From contig NZ_UQXD01000070.1 of the NCBI RefSeq assembly GCF_900544955.1, forward strand, positions 1 to 5,007: a DNA stretch of 5,007 nucleotides, written 5' to 3'. Of this stretch, positions 1 to 5,007 are shown piece by piece. Positions within the stretch are counted from its first letter, which is position 1, and each line of letters begins with the position of its first letter. The stretch comes from an uncultured Oscillibacter sp. (lineage in GTDB: Bacteria; Bacillota; Clostridia; Oscillospirales; Oscillospiraceae). The notes beneath the pieces were generated by a model. That model saw only the letters and a program-made list of their open reading frames with translations. It did not search any database and had not been told where the DNA came from. A program made the translations under genes and the position numbers.

Positions 1-1076
1 CCCGCCCGGTTCAAAAAGAGATACAGCTCCTGGGGGCTGCCCCGCAGGGTCACCACCGTCGCCAGCAGCCGCCACCGGGCACCGGCGGCGGCCAGCACCC
101 GGCGAAGCCAGTCCAGCAGCCCCAGGCGCTGGCGCCGAACCCTGCCCGTGTCCGGGCGGGCGCCCACGCCGCCCAGGCGGACCCGCCGCAGCCGGTACAG
201 CAGGTACACCACCCCCGCCGCCAGGGCCAGGAGGGCCAGAACGCCCACCGCCAGCAGCAGCCGGGGGTCCACCTCCACATCTCCGGCAAGGTCCTCGGCA
301 ATCGGCATCTCCGGCAGGGGCGCGACCTCCATCGGCCCGCCCTCCGCGGGGAACAGCGCTGCCAGCCACTGGAGGAAGCGGCCCAGCAGGTGCCCCAGCA
401 TCTTCAGGCAGTAGAGGACGCCGTAAAAGACCGTCACCGCCCCCCTTCCCAGCGGTCCGGCGCCGAAGGTCAAAAACAGCCACAGCACCCCGGCGATGGC
501 CGCCAGCACCGCGCCCACCACCAGCAGCCCCCGGCCCCGGCTCCTGCCGGAGCCGCCGCCCACGGAGAACAGCCGCTGGTAGAGCACCACCGCCAAACTC
601 AGCAGAGACATGGCCAGCAGCGGCATGCTGTACCCGGCGTCCATGCCGGTGACGGTCTGAATCCAGAGGAACACCACGAAAAAGCAGGTGGTGCCCTCCA
701 TGGCGGAGATGCTCCGGGCCGCCGCCGGCGGGTCCATGCAGGCCCGGGCCCCGCCGTACACCACCGTGACGACGGCCAGCACGCCGAAGGCGTTGGCCGT
801 GAGTCCCGGCAGGGTGGAGCAGCGCCACAGCAGCCCCACGCACCCCGCCGCCGCCAGCGCCGCCCCCAGGGACGTCACCGCGGGAAGGGGCCGGGGCCGC
901 CGCAGAAACCACCCCAGCAGCAGGTAGCTGCCCAGGCCGAAGAGCAAAAAGGGCGCCAAGGCGATGCCGTAGGGCTGGCCGTACTCCGCCTGGGTGAAGA
1001 GCCAGAAGGCGCTGCTCCAGCACACCACCGTCCGGGCAACCGACACCATCCCCGGGAAAACCGTCTCACGATGCAT
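1..1076 (-). CDS. Polytopic membrane protein, third gene of the MoxR operon, possibly DUF4129-like (partial, C-terminus off the window)
   Basis: This reading frame is open from an ATG at 1076 to the left edge, giving 358 codons with no stop, so the C-terminus lies outside the window. It begins MHRETVFPGM. Hydrophobic stretches suggest about eight membrane segments, near residues 38-57, 66-85, 95-110, 129-142, 150-168, 182-204, 212-235 and 272-295. A proline-rich acidic stretch (about 247-271) precedes the last helix, which is followed by a basic tail (RLRRVRLGG) and a helical stretch ending in SPQELYLFLNRA. This plan of several helices, an outer acidic linker, a last helix and a cytoplasmic helical tail resembles DUF4129 proteins that commonly follow MoxR and DUF58 genes, but I cannot confirm the domain. 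The ATG overlaps the end of the DUF58 gene by 11 bases, and an AAAAGGGGGG tract lies 6 bases upstream. It is very likely a real gene; its function is unknown. A transglutaminase-type membrane protein is the main alternative. Confidence 0.85.
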   Translation of the reverse strand, partial: MHRETVFPGMVSVARTVVCWSSAFWLFTQAEYGQPYGIALAPFLLFGLGSYLLLGWFLRRPRPLPAVTSLGAALAAAGCVGLLWRCSTLPGLTANAFGVLAVVTVVYGGARACMDPPAAARSISAMEGTTCFFVVFLWIQTVTGMDAGYSMPLLAMSLLSLAVVLYQRLFSVGGGSGRSRGRGLLVVGAVLAAIAGVLWLFLTFGAGPLGRGAVTVFYGVLYCLKMLGHLLGRFLQWLAALFPAEGGPMEVAPLPEMPIAEDLAGDVEVDPRLLLAVGVLALLALAAGVVYLLYRLRRVRLGGVGARPDTGRVRRQRLGLLDWLRRVLAAAGARWRLLATVVTLRGSPQELYLFLNRA

Positions 1077-2379
1077 GTGCCGCCCCCCTTTTCAGCGTGT
1101 TCAGCCCCACCACGGAAAAGGCCTGTAGGGCCGACTCTCGGAGGGAGGACGGCGCCGTGTAGGGCAGCAGCACCGTCCGGGCCGGGTCCAGACGGGACAC
1201 CAGCCCCCCCTTTTCCACCCGGTCCAGGGCGCTGCACACGTAGTAAAAGCGCCCCACGTTCCGCAGGGAGAGAATCTGGCTGTCCCGGAATTCCGCCGGC
1301 CGGACATAGAGCTTCCGGGGATCCTCCTCCGTCCCCACCAGCTCCCGCAGGCGGTAGCCGGCAAAGGCCGTCAAAATCTCCTCCAGGGGCGTCCGCTCCG
1401 CCCCCAGCAGCTCCCGGGGGGCGTCCTCCCGGCTCCGGGGCAGGGACACGCCGCACTGGATGCCCGCCTCCTCCAGCCGCAGGATCAGGGAGGTGAGGAT
1501 GCTGAGCATGTCCTCGAAGGCCTCCCCCGTCTCCCGGGGGCCGTTGAAGCTCTCCCCGTCCACGATGAAGTGGGCGGACTTAGGCAGAATCGTCTCGTAG
1601 GTATTCACCACGGTCCGCTGGCTCCGGGCGGTCATGCGCCAGTTGATGCGCTTGAAGGCGTCCGTCCGGGCGTAGTCCCGGGTGCTCTTGATGATGGTGG
1701 GGTCCTCCAGATAGCCGCTGGCGCCGCTGGTGGCCTCCCACATGTCCTTCAAAAACAGGTCCACGGACACCGGCTGCACCGCCGGGTACACCGCAACGAA
1801 GGGGTCCCCCGCGCCGCCCACCAGCTGCTCCCTCTGGGACAGGCCGAAGCCGTCCCCCGCCCGCAATTGCAGTCGCCCCGGGTGGAAGATGCCCCGCCGC
1901 CGGGCGTTCCACCGGCTCTCCCAGGTGAGCTCCTCCCCGCCCATCAGGAAGGTGAACTTCTTATAGAGGAAGGCGGCCTCCTCCCCCGCCGCGCCCTCCA
2001 ACTGGGCCTGCACCCCCCGGACCCGGCAGATCTCCGAGGCCTCCGCCGGGATCAGGGGGGCGTCCTCCTCCAGCAGCTGCACCACCTCCAGCCAGATCAC
2101 GGGCAGCAGCTTGTCGTTTTTGATCCGCAGATGCAGCGTCACCTCTCCCGGAGGGAACAGGGCGGCGGGGGCGCTCTCACAGTGCACCGACACGTCCCGC
2201 AGGGCGCTCTCCCCCCACAGCCGGGACACCAGGCACAGCACGAAGAGAAACGCCGCCGCGGCGCACAGGGCCCTCACATGGAACACGGCCCCCAGCACCG
2301 CCAAAACCGCAAACGTCCCCAGGGCACCGCCGCTGACAAACAGGCTGGACCGGGCCCCCAGAAACAGTTTATCGTCCAC
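1066..2379 (-). CDS. DUF58 domain-containing membrane-anchored protein
   Basis: A 437-residue protein, full length for a DUF58 family member. Two N-terminal membrane helices (about residues 14-33 and 36-53) are followed by an outer beta-rich region (about 60-200). The DUF58 signature is at about 230-262: STRDYARTD, then KRINWRMTAR, matching the family pattern of RxYxxGDxxRxIHW followed by ATAR. Here Asn246 stands where His is usual before Trp247. Residues 268-400 would form the von Willebrand A-like fold, beginning FIVDGES. The start is GTG at 2379: the frame has a GAGGAG ribosome binding site at 2387-2392, 7 bases upstream, and the GTG overlaps the MoxR stop by 11 bases. The nearby ATG at 2386 is in the MoxR frame. 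The family partners MoxR ATPases; its exact role is not known, though envelope assembly or stress functions have been proposed for such pairs. Confidence 0.93.
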   Translation of the reverse strand: MDDKLFLGARSSLFVSGGALGTFAVLAVLGAVFHVRALCAAAAFLFVLCLVSRLWGESALRDVSVHCESAPAALFPPGEVTLHLRIKNDKLLPVIWLEVVQLLEEDAPLIPAEASEICRVRGVQAQLEGAAGEEAAFLYKKFTFLMGGEELTWESRWNARRRGIFHPGRLQLRAGDGFGLSQREQLVGGAGDPFVAVYPAVQPVSVDLFLKDMWEATSGASGYLEDPTIIKSTRDYARTDAFKRINWRMTARSQRTVVNTYETILPKSAHFIVDGESFNGPRETGEAFEDMLSILTSLILRLEEAGIQCGVSLPRSREDAPRELLGAERTPLEEILTAFAGYRLRELVGTEEDPRKLYVRPAEFRDSQILSLRNVGRFYYVCSALDRVEKGGLVSRLDPARTVLLPYTAPSSLRESALQAFSVVGLNTLKRGAAHAS

Positions 2380-3331
2380 GGAACATCTCCTCGGTGCGGG
2401 GCGGCACCTCCACGGCGGAGAGGACCTCCTTCACCACGCCCTCCTCCGTCTTGCCGGAGAAGCGGGCCTCCCCGGTCAGCAGCAGCCGGTGGGAGAGCAC
2501 CGGCACCGCCAGATACTGCACGTCGTCCGGCGTCACATAGTCCCGCCCCTCCATGGCGGCCCACACCTTGGCCGCCCGGTACAGTCCCCGGGACCCCCGG
2601 GGGCTGGCCCCCATGGCCAGGGCGGCGTGGGTCCGGGTGGCCCCCGCCAGGGCCACGATGTAATCCGCCACCGCGTCGGACACCCGGACGGCGGCGGCCT
2701 GACCCTGGAGCGCCGTCAGCTCCCCGGCGCTGGTGACGGTTTGCACCGTGTCCAGAGGAATCTGGTCTCCCAGGTTGCGCAGCATCCGCGTCTCCTCCTC
2801 CGCCTGGGGATAGCCCAGACTGAGGCGCACCAAAAAGCGGTCCATCTGGGCCGCCGGCAGGCGGAAGGTGCTCTCCGACTCCACCGGGTTCTGGGTGGCC
2901 AGCACCAGGAAGGGGCTGGGCAGGGCGGCGGACTCGCCGTCGATGGTGACCTGCCGCTCCTCCATGGCCTCCAGCAGGGCGGACTGGGTCCGGGGGATGG
3001 CCCGGTTGATCTCGTCCGCCAGCAGCAGGTTCGTCATCACCGGCCCCGGCATCAATTGGAAGTCGCCGGTCTTCTGGTTGTAGATCTTCATGCCGCAGAT
3101 GTCCGAGGGCAGCAGGTCCGGCACGAACTGCACCCGCTTGGACTGGCACCCCAGGGCAATGGACAGGGTTTTCAGCAGGGTGGTCTTTCCCACTCCCGGC
3201 AGATCGTCCAGCAGCACGTGGCCATTGGCCAGCACCGCCATGATGATCAGCCGGATTTTCTCCCGCTTGCCCACGATGATTTTCTCCGTCTCCTCCAGCA
3301 CCTGCCGGGACACCTCTGCGATCTCCTTCAT
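2369..3331 (-). CDS. MoxR-family AAA+ ATPase
   Basis: A 320-residue cytoplasmic AAA+ ATPase of usual length for MoxR proteins, which form hexamers and are thought to act as chaperones that remodel or activate partner proteins. Visible motifs in order are: Walker A at 44-51 (LPGVGKTT; many MoxR proteins have PGxAKT), the family motif VQFVPDLLPSDICG at 68-80, Walker B at 102-110 (LLLADEINR, with Asp106 and Glu107), sensor 1 at 144-149 (LATQNP, Asn148), LPAAQMDRF at 158-166 with a likely arginine finger at Arg165, sensor 2 at 241-245 (GASPR) and YVTPDDVQ at 265-272 in the lid. All catalytic residues are present, so it should be active. The ATG at 3331 has GGAG at 3338-3341, 6 bases upstream. It is the first gene of the operon, overlapping the DUF58 gene, its probable partner. 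It lies about 50 bases downstream of a near-consensus sigma-A promoter. Confidence 0.97.
   Translation of the reverse strand: MKEIAEVSRQVLEETEKIIVGKREKIRLIIMAVLANGHVLLDDLPGVGKTTLLKTLSIALGCQSKRVQFVPDLLPSDICGMKIYNQKTGDFQLMPGPVMTNLLLADEINRAIPRTQSALLEAMEERQVTIDGESAALPSPFLVLATQNPVESESTFRLPAAQMDRFLVRLSLGYPQAEEETRMLRNLGDQIPLDTVQTVTSAGELTALQGQAAAVRVSDAVADYIVALAGATRTHAALAMGASPRGSRGLYRAAKVWAAMEGRDYVTPDDVQYLAVPVLSHRLLLTGEARFSGKTEEGVVKEVLSAVEVPPRTEEMFRGR
2387..2392 (-). promoter_or_regulatory. Ribosome binding site for the DUF58 GTG start
   Basis: GAGGAG on the minus strand lies 7 bases before the GTG at 2379, inside the 3' end of the MoxR gene. It supports the GTG start and translational coupling. Confidence 0.75.
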
Positions 3332-3359
3332 GCCGCGCTCCGTCCTTTTCCGAATTTTC

Positions 3360-3372
3360 GCCGTCTCCCGGC
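3360..3372 (-). other. Small hairpin in the MoxR 5' leader
   Basis: On the minus strand, GCCG (3369-3372) pairs with CGGC (3360-3363) around the loop GGAGA. With one bulged base the stem can extend through TTT and AAA. It is short and lies about 20 bases upstream of the ribosome binding site. No function is evident. Confidence 0.25.
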
Positions 3373-3388
3373 AAATGATATTTCTACT

Positions 3389-3417
3389 ATTCTAATCGGG
3401 CGGCGCCGCCTTGTCAA
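3389..3417 (-). promoter_or_regulatory. Sigma-A promoter of the MoxR operon
   Basis: On the minus strand there is a perfect -35 box TTGACA (3412-3417), a 17-base spacer and a -10 box TAGAAT (3389-3394), five of six matches to TATAAT. Transcription would start near 3382, giving a leader of about 50 bases before the MoxR ATG at 3331. The boxes sit in a short AT-richer stretch of an otherwise GC-rich region, and the spacer carries a 12-base palindrome. No start site has been measured. Confidence 0.8.
3399..3410. repeat. 12-base perfect palindrome in the MoxR promoter spacer
   Basis: GGCGGCGCCGCC reads the same on both strands and lies wholly between the -35 and -10 boxes of the operon promoter. 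A further GGCGGC follows at 3421-3426 (plus strand). A site here would be well placed for a repressor or a spacer-distorting activator, but simple GC-rich repeats also arise by chance, and no known operator is recognised. Confidence 0.45.
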
Positions 3418-3429
3418 TCGCGGCGGCAA

Positions 3430-3441
3430 AAACCGCGGTTT
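3430..3441. repeat. 12-base perfect palindrome between the divergent promoters
   Basis: AAACCGCGGTTT is a perfect palindrome lying upstream of both promoters: 13 bases beyond the -35 box of the MoxR promoter and 65 bases before the -35 box of the symporter promoter. Its half-site AACCG recurs in the spaced dyad at 3491-3508. It is a possible binding site for a dimeric regulator; this is inference. Confidence 0.4.
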
Positions 3442-3490
3442 CGACACAGTATCACTTTTTCTTATGGTATTATGGCGGATTCAGGTTGGA

Positions 3491-3508
3491 AACCGGCTGG
3501 CAGCGGTT
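3491..3508. repeat. Spaced dyad AACCG-N8-CGGTT touching the symporter -35 box
   Basis: Two 5-base arms, AACCG (3491-3495) and CGGTT (3504-3508), are inverted around 8 bases. The right arm covers the first two bases of the -35 box TTGACA at 3507. The arms match the halves of the palindrome at 3430-3441, with centres 64 bases apart. Occupancy here would block RNA polymerase. The arms are short, so chance is possible. Confidence 0.3.
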
Positions 3509-3535
3509 GACATTCCAGGTTGTCTTCTGTACCAT
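3507..3535 (+). promoter_or_regulatory. Sigma-A promoter of the symporter gene
   Basis: A perfect -35 box TTGACA (3507-3512) is followed by a 17-base spacer and the -10 box TACCAT (3530-3535), four of six matches. Start of transcription would fall near 3542, leaving a leader of about 78 bases. A weaker alternative lies upstream: TCGACA (3441-3446), 16 bases, then TATGGT (3463-3468), with TATTAT at 3468-3473. Confidence 0.65.
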
Positions 3536-3545
3536 GGAAAACAGT

Positions 3546-3590
3546 CCGGCGGAGAGGGCGTGCCCTCCCGCAAATTTTCCGCACCGCCGG
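3546..3590 (+). promoter_or_regulatory. Structured 5' leader of the symporter mRNA
   Basis: The predicted leader can fold into an outer 7-base-pair stem, CCGGCGG (3546-3552) with CCGCCGG (3584-3590). It encloses a perfect inner hairpin, GAGGG (3554-3558) with CCCTC (3563-3567) around the loop CGTG. A 16-base AT-containing stretch (3568-3583) stays single-stranded. There is no run of T after the stems, so it is not an intrinsic terminator, and I recognise no riboswitch class. The ribosome binding site at 3606-3611 lies outside the structure. It could affect mRNA stability or bind a regulator; equally it may be incidental in GC-rich DNA. Confidence 0.35.
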
Positions 3591-3605
3591 GCCTGGAGAA
3601 ACGAG

Positions 3606-3611
3606 AAGGAG
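3606..3611 (+). promoter_or_regulatory. Ribosome binding site fixing the symporter start
   Basis: AAGGAG, preceded by GAG, sits 8 bases before the ATG at 3620. It decides the start in a frame that stays open far upstream. Confidence 0.85.
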
Positions 3612-3619
3612 TCGGATTC

Positions 3620-4981
3620 ATGAAACGAGAAAAATTTCAATCCCGGCTGGGATTCCTGCTGGTGAGCGCGGGCTGCGCCATCGGCATCGGCAATGTCTGG
3701 AAATTCCCCTACGTCACCGGCGAAAACGGCGGCGGCGTGTTCGTGCTGCTCTACCTGCTGTTCCTCATCATCATGGGCGTGCCGGTGCTGACCATGGAGC
3801 TGGCGGTGGGCCGGGCCAGCCGGAAGAGCGCCGTGCTGGGCTACCGGGCCCTGGAGGCCCCGGGCAGCAAGTGGCACATCCACGGCTGGTTCTGCGTGCT
3901 GGGCTGCTACCTTTTGATGATGTTCTACACCACCGTCTCCGGCTGGATGCTGGGCTACTTCTTCAAGTTTGCCGCCGGCACCTTCTCCGGCCTGGAGGGG
4001 GAGGCCGTGGACGGCGTGTTCAACGCCATGCTGGCAAACCCCGGCGAGATGGGCCTCTGGATGGCCGTCACGGTGCTGGTGGGCTTTCTGGTGTGCAGCT
4101 TCGGCCTGCAAAACGGGCTGGAGCGCATCACCAAGTGGATGATGATGGGCCTGCTGGGCCTGATCGTGGTGCTGGCGGCCCACAGCCTGGTGCTGCCCGG
4201 CGCGGCGGAGGGCGTGAAGTTCTATCTGCTGCCGGACTTCCAGCGGGCCGCCGACGTGGGCCTGGGCAAGGTGGTCACCGCCGCCATGAACCAGGCCTTC
4301 TTCACCCTGAGCCTGGGCATCGCCGCCATGGAGATTTTCGGAAGCTACATGAGCCGGCAGCACACCCTCACCGGCGAGGCCGTGCGCATCTGCTGCCTGG
4401 ACACCTTCGTGGCCGTCATGTCCGGCCTCATCATCTTCCCCGCCTGCTTCAGCTTCGGCGTGCAGCCCGATGCCGGCCCCTCCCTGATCTTCGTGACGCT
4501 GCCCAAGGTGTTCGGGGACATGGTGGGCGGGCGGATCTGGGGGACGCTGTTCTTCCTGTTCATGACCTTCGCCAGCTTCTCCACGGTGATCGCCGTGTTT
4601 GAAAACCTGCTGGCCAGCTGCATCGACAACTTCGGCTGGAGCCGGAAGAAGGCGGTGCTGGCCAACGGCATCTTCGTCCTGATCGCCAGCCTGCCCTGCG
4701 TGCTGGGCTACAACCTGTGGTATTTCCAGGCCACCCTGCCCAACGGCAGCGTGGGCCAGGTGCTGGACATCGAGGATTTCCTGGTCAGCAACCTGCTGCT
4801 GCCCCTGGGATCCCTGGTGTACCTGCTGTTCTGCGTCACCAAGTGGGGCTGGGGCTTCGACAAGTACCTGGCCGAGGCCAACACCGGTGAGGGGCTGAAA
4901 ATGCCCCGGGGCCTGAAGCTCTACTTCCAGTTCGTGCTGCCGGTGCTGATCCTGGTCATCCTGGTCCAAGGCCTGATCTGA
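3620..4981 (+). CDS. Sodium-dependent symporter, NSS/SNF family (probable amino acid transporter)
   Basis: A complete 453-residue inner membrane transporter with about 11 predicted helices (near 10-30, 38-60, 88-117, 147-164, 172-192, 215-240, 254-278, 305-337, 344-362, 384-405 and 433-452), the form seen in bacterial members such as MhsT and Tyt1. Helix 1 carries the unwound sodium and substrate motif GCAIGIGNVWKFPY (18-31), with Ala20 and Asn25 at LeuT positions 22 and 27, then GENGGG. Helix 6 has FFTLSLG (227-233), like LeuT FFTLSLG. Helix 8 has ASFST (318-322), which keeps the hydroxyl residues of the second sodium site. By eye, Asp261 replaces LeuT Asn286 and Ala265 replaces Glu290. The family couples sodium entry to amino acid uptake; the substrate cannot be read here. 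The ATG at 3620 is chosen because AAGGAG lies 8 bases upstream and the family N-terminus begins there; the frame stays open for about 500 more codons upstream only by chance. Confidence 0.96.
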   Translation: MKREKFQSRLGFLLVSAGCAIGIGNVWKFPYVTGENGGGVFVLLYLLFLIIMGVPVLTMELAVGRASRKSAVLGYRALEAPGSKWHIHGWFCVLGCYLLMMFYTTVSGWMLGYFFKFAAGTFSGLEGEAVDGVFNAMLANPGEMGLWMAVTVLVGFLVCSFGLQNGLERITKWMMMGLLGLIVVLAAHSLVLPGAAEGVKFYLLPDFQRAADVGLGKVVTAAMNQAFFTLSLGIAAMEIFGSYMSRQHTLTGEAVRICCLDTFVAVMSGLIIFPACFSFGVQPDAGPSLIFVTLPKVFGDMVGGRIWGTLFFLFMTFASFSTVIAVFENLLASCIDNFGWSRKKAVLANGIFVLIASLPCVLGYNLWYFQATLPNGSVGQVLDIEDFLVSNLLLPLGSLVYLLFCVTKWGWGFDKYLAEANTGEGLKMPRGLKLYFQFVLPVLILVILVQGLI

Positions 4982-5007
4982 CCCGGGCCCTCCGCGCAAA
5001 CCCCCCC

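Noticed and set aside
875..1456. Minus-strand frame overlapping the DUF58 C-terminus and the third gene's N-terminus
   Set aside because: It is low complexity (Gly, Ala, Pro), out of frame with both supported genes, and has no domain.
390..2736. Plus-strand open frames at 390-1496 and 1570-2736
   Set aside because: Both are Pro, Arg, Gln, His and Gly rich without domains, and lie opposite the membrane protein, DUF58 and MoxR genes.
3552..3600. Glycine riboswitch, suggested by GGAGAGGG and CACCGCCGGG
   Set aside because: The segments are in a reminiscent order, but the conserved core after CACCGCCG (AAGG and the CTCTCAGG/GGACAGA portion) is missing and the region is too short.
2111..3619. 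Open plus-strand frame continuous with the symporter, which would make a 956-residue protein
   Set aside because: It runs antisense to the DUF58 and MoxR genes and through the intergenic promoters. Opposite the MoxR gene its codons are exact reverse complements of MoxR codons, so stops would need TTA, CTA or TCA codons, which are scarce in such GC-rich genes. The symporter family N-terminus and the ribosome binding site place the start at 3620.
3411..3623. Possible 70-residue leader peptide starting TTG or GTG-like at 3411
   Set aside because: It spans the symporter promoter, has no ribosome binding site and no family resemblance. The transcript is predicted to start inside it.
3470..4999. 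Minus-strand open frame of 509 codons opposite the symporter
   Set aside because: It is very rich in Gln, His, Ala and Gly with no recognisable domain, and lies entirely opposite a clear transporter gene. It is a GC-rich shadow frame.
4982..5007. Terminator after the symporter gene
   Set aside because: GGGCCC-like sequence follows the stop, but no full stem and no T run are visible before the window ends.
1..5007. Mobile elements, CRISPR, tRNA, rRNA or defence genes
   Set aside because: No transposase, integrase, repeated spacer array, long direct repeat, cloverleaf or defence domain was seen on either strand.

Overview
The window reads as chromosomal DNA from a GC-rich bacterium. By eye roughly two thirds of bases are G or C (not computed), and third codon positions are overwhelmingly G or C. 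Close-packed genes, strong AAGGAG-type ribosome binding sites and near-consensus sigma-A promoters, together with an 11-helix sodium symporter and a MoxR/DUF58 operon, fit a GC-rich Firmicute such as an Oscillospiraceae gut anaerobe. This assignment is inference; no marker gene settles it.

The layout is simple. Positions 1 to 3331 hold a three-gene operon on the minus strand, transcribed right to left: a MoxR-type AAA+ ATPase, a membrane-anchored DUF58 protein, and a polytopic membrane protein of at least 358 residues that runs off the left edge. Both junctions are 11-base overlaps, so translation is probably coupled. Positions 3332 to 3619 are a 288-base divergent intergenic region. It holds a near-consensus sigma-A promoter for the operon, a promoter with a perfect -35 box for the rightward gene, several short dyads and a GC-rich leader that can fold. 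Positions 3620 to 4981 hold a complete plus-strand gene of the neurotransmitter:sodium symporter (NSS/SNF) family. The last 26 bases show nothing that can be called.

The MoxR and DUF58 proteins are a classic pair: a hexameric MoxR ATPase is thought to act as a chaperone on a DUF58 partner that carries a von Willebrand A-like fold, often beside DUF4129 or transglutaminase membrane proteins at the cell envelope. The third gene fits that position. The symporter probably imports an amino acid using sodium; it has its own promoter and no evident functional tie to the operon. I found no mobile element, CRISPR array, RNA gene or clearly new system. The most informative items are the partial third gene, the divergent control region and the folded leader.
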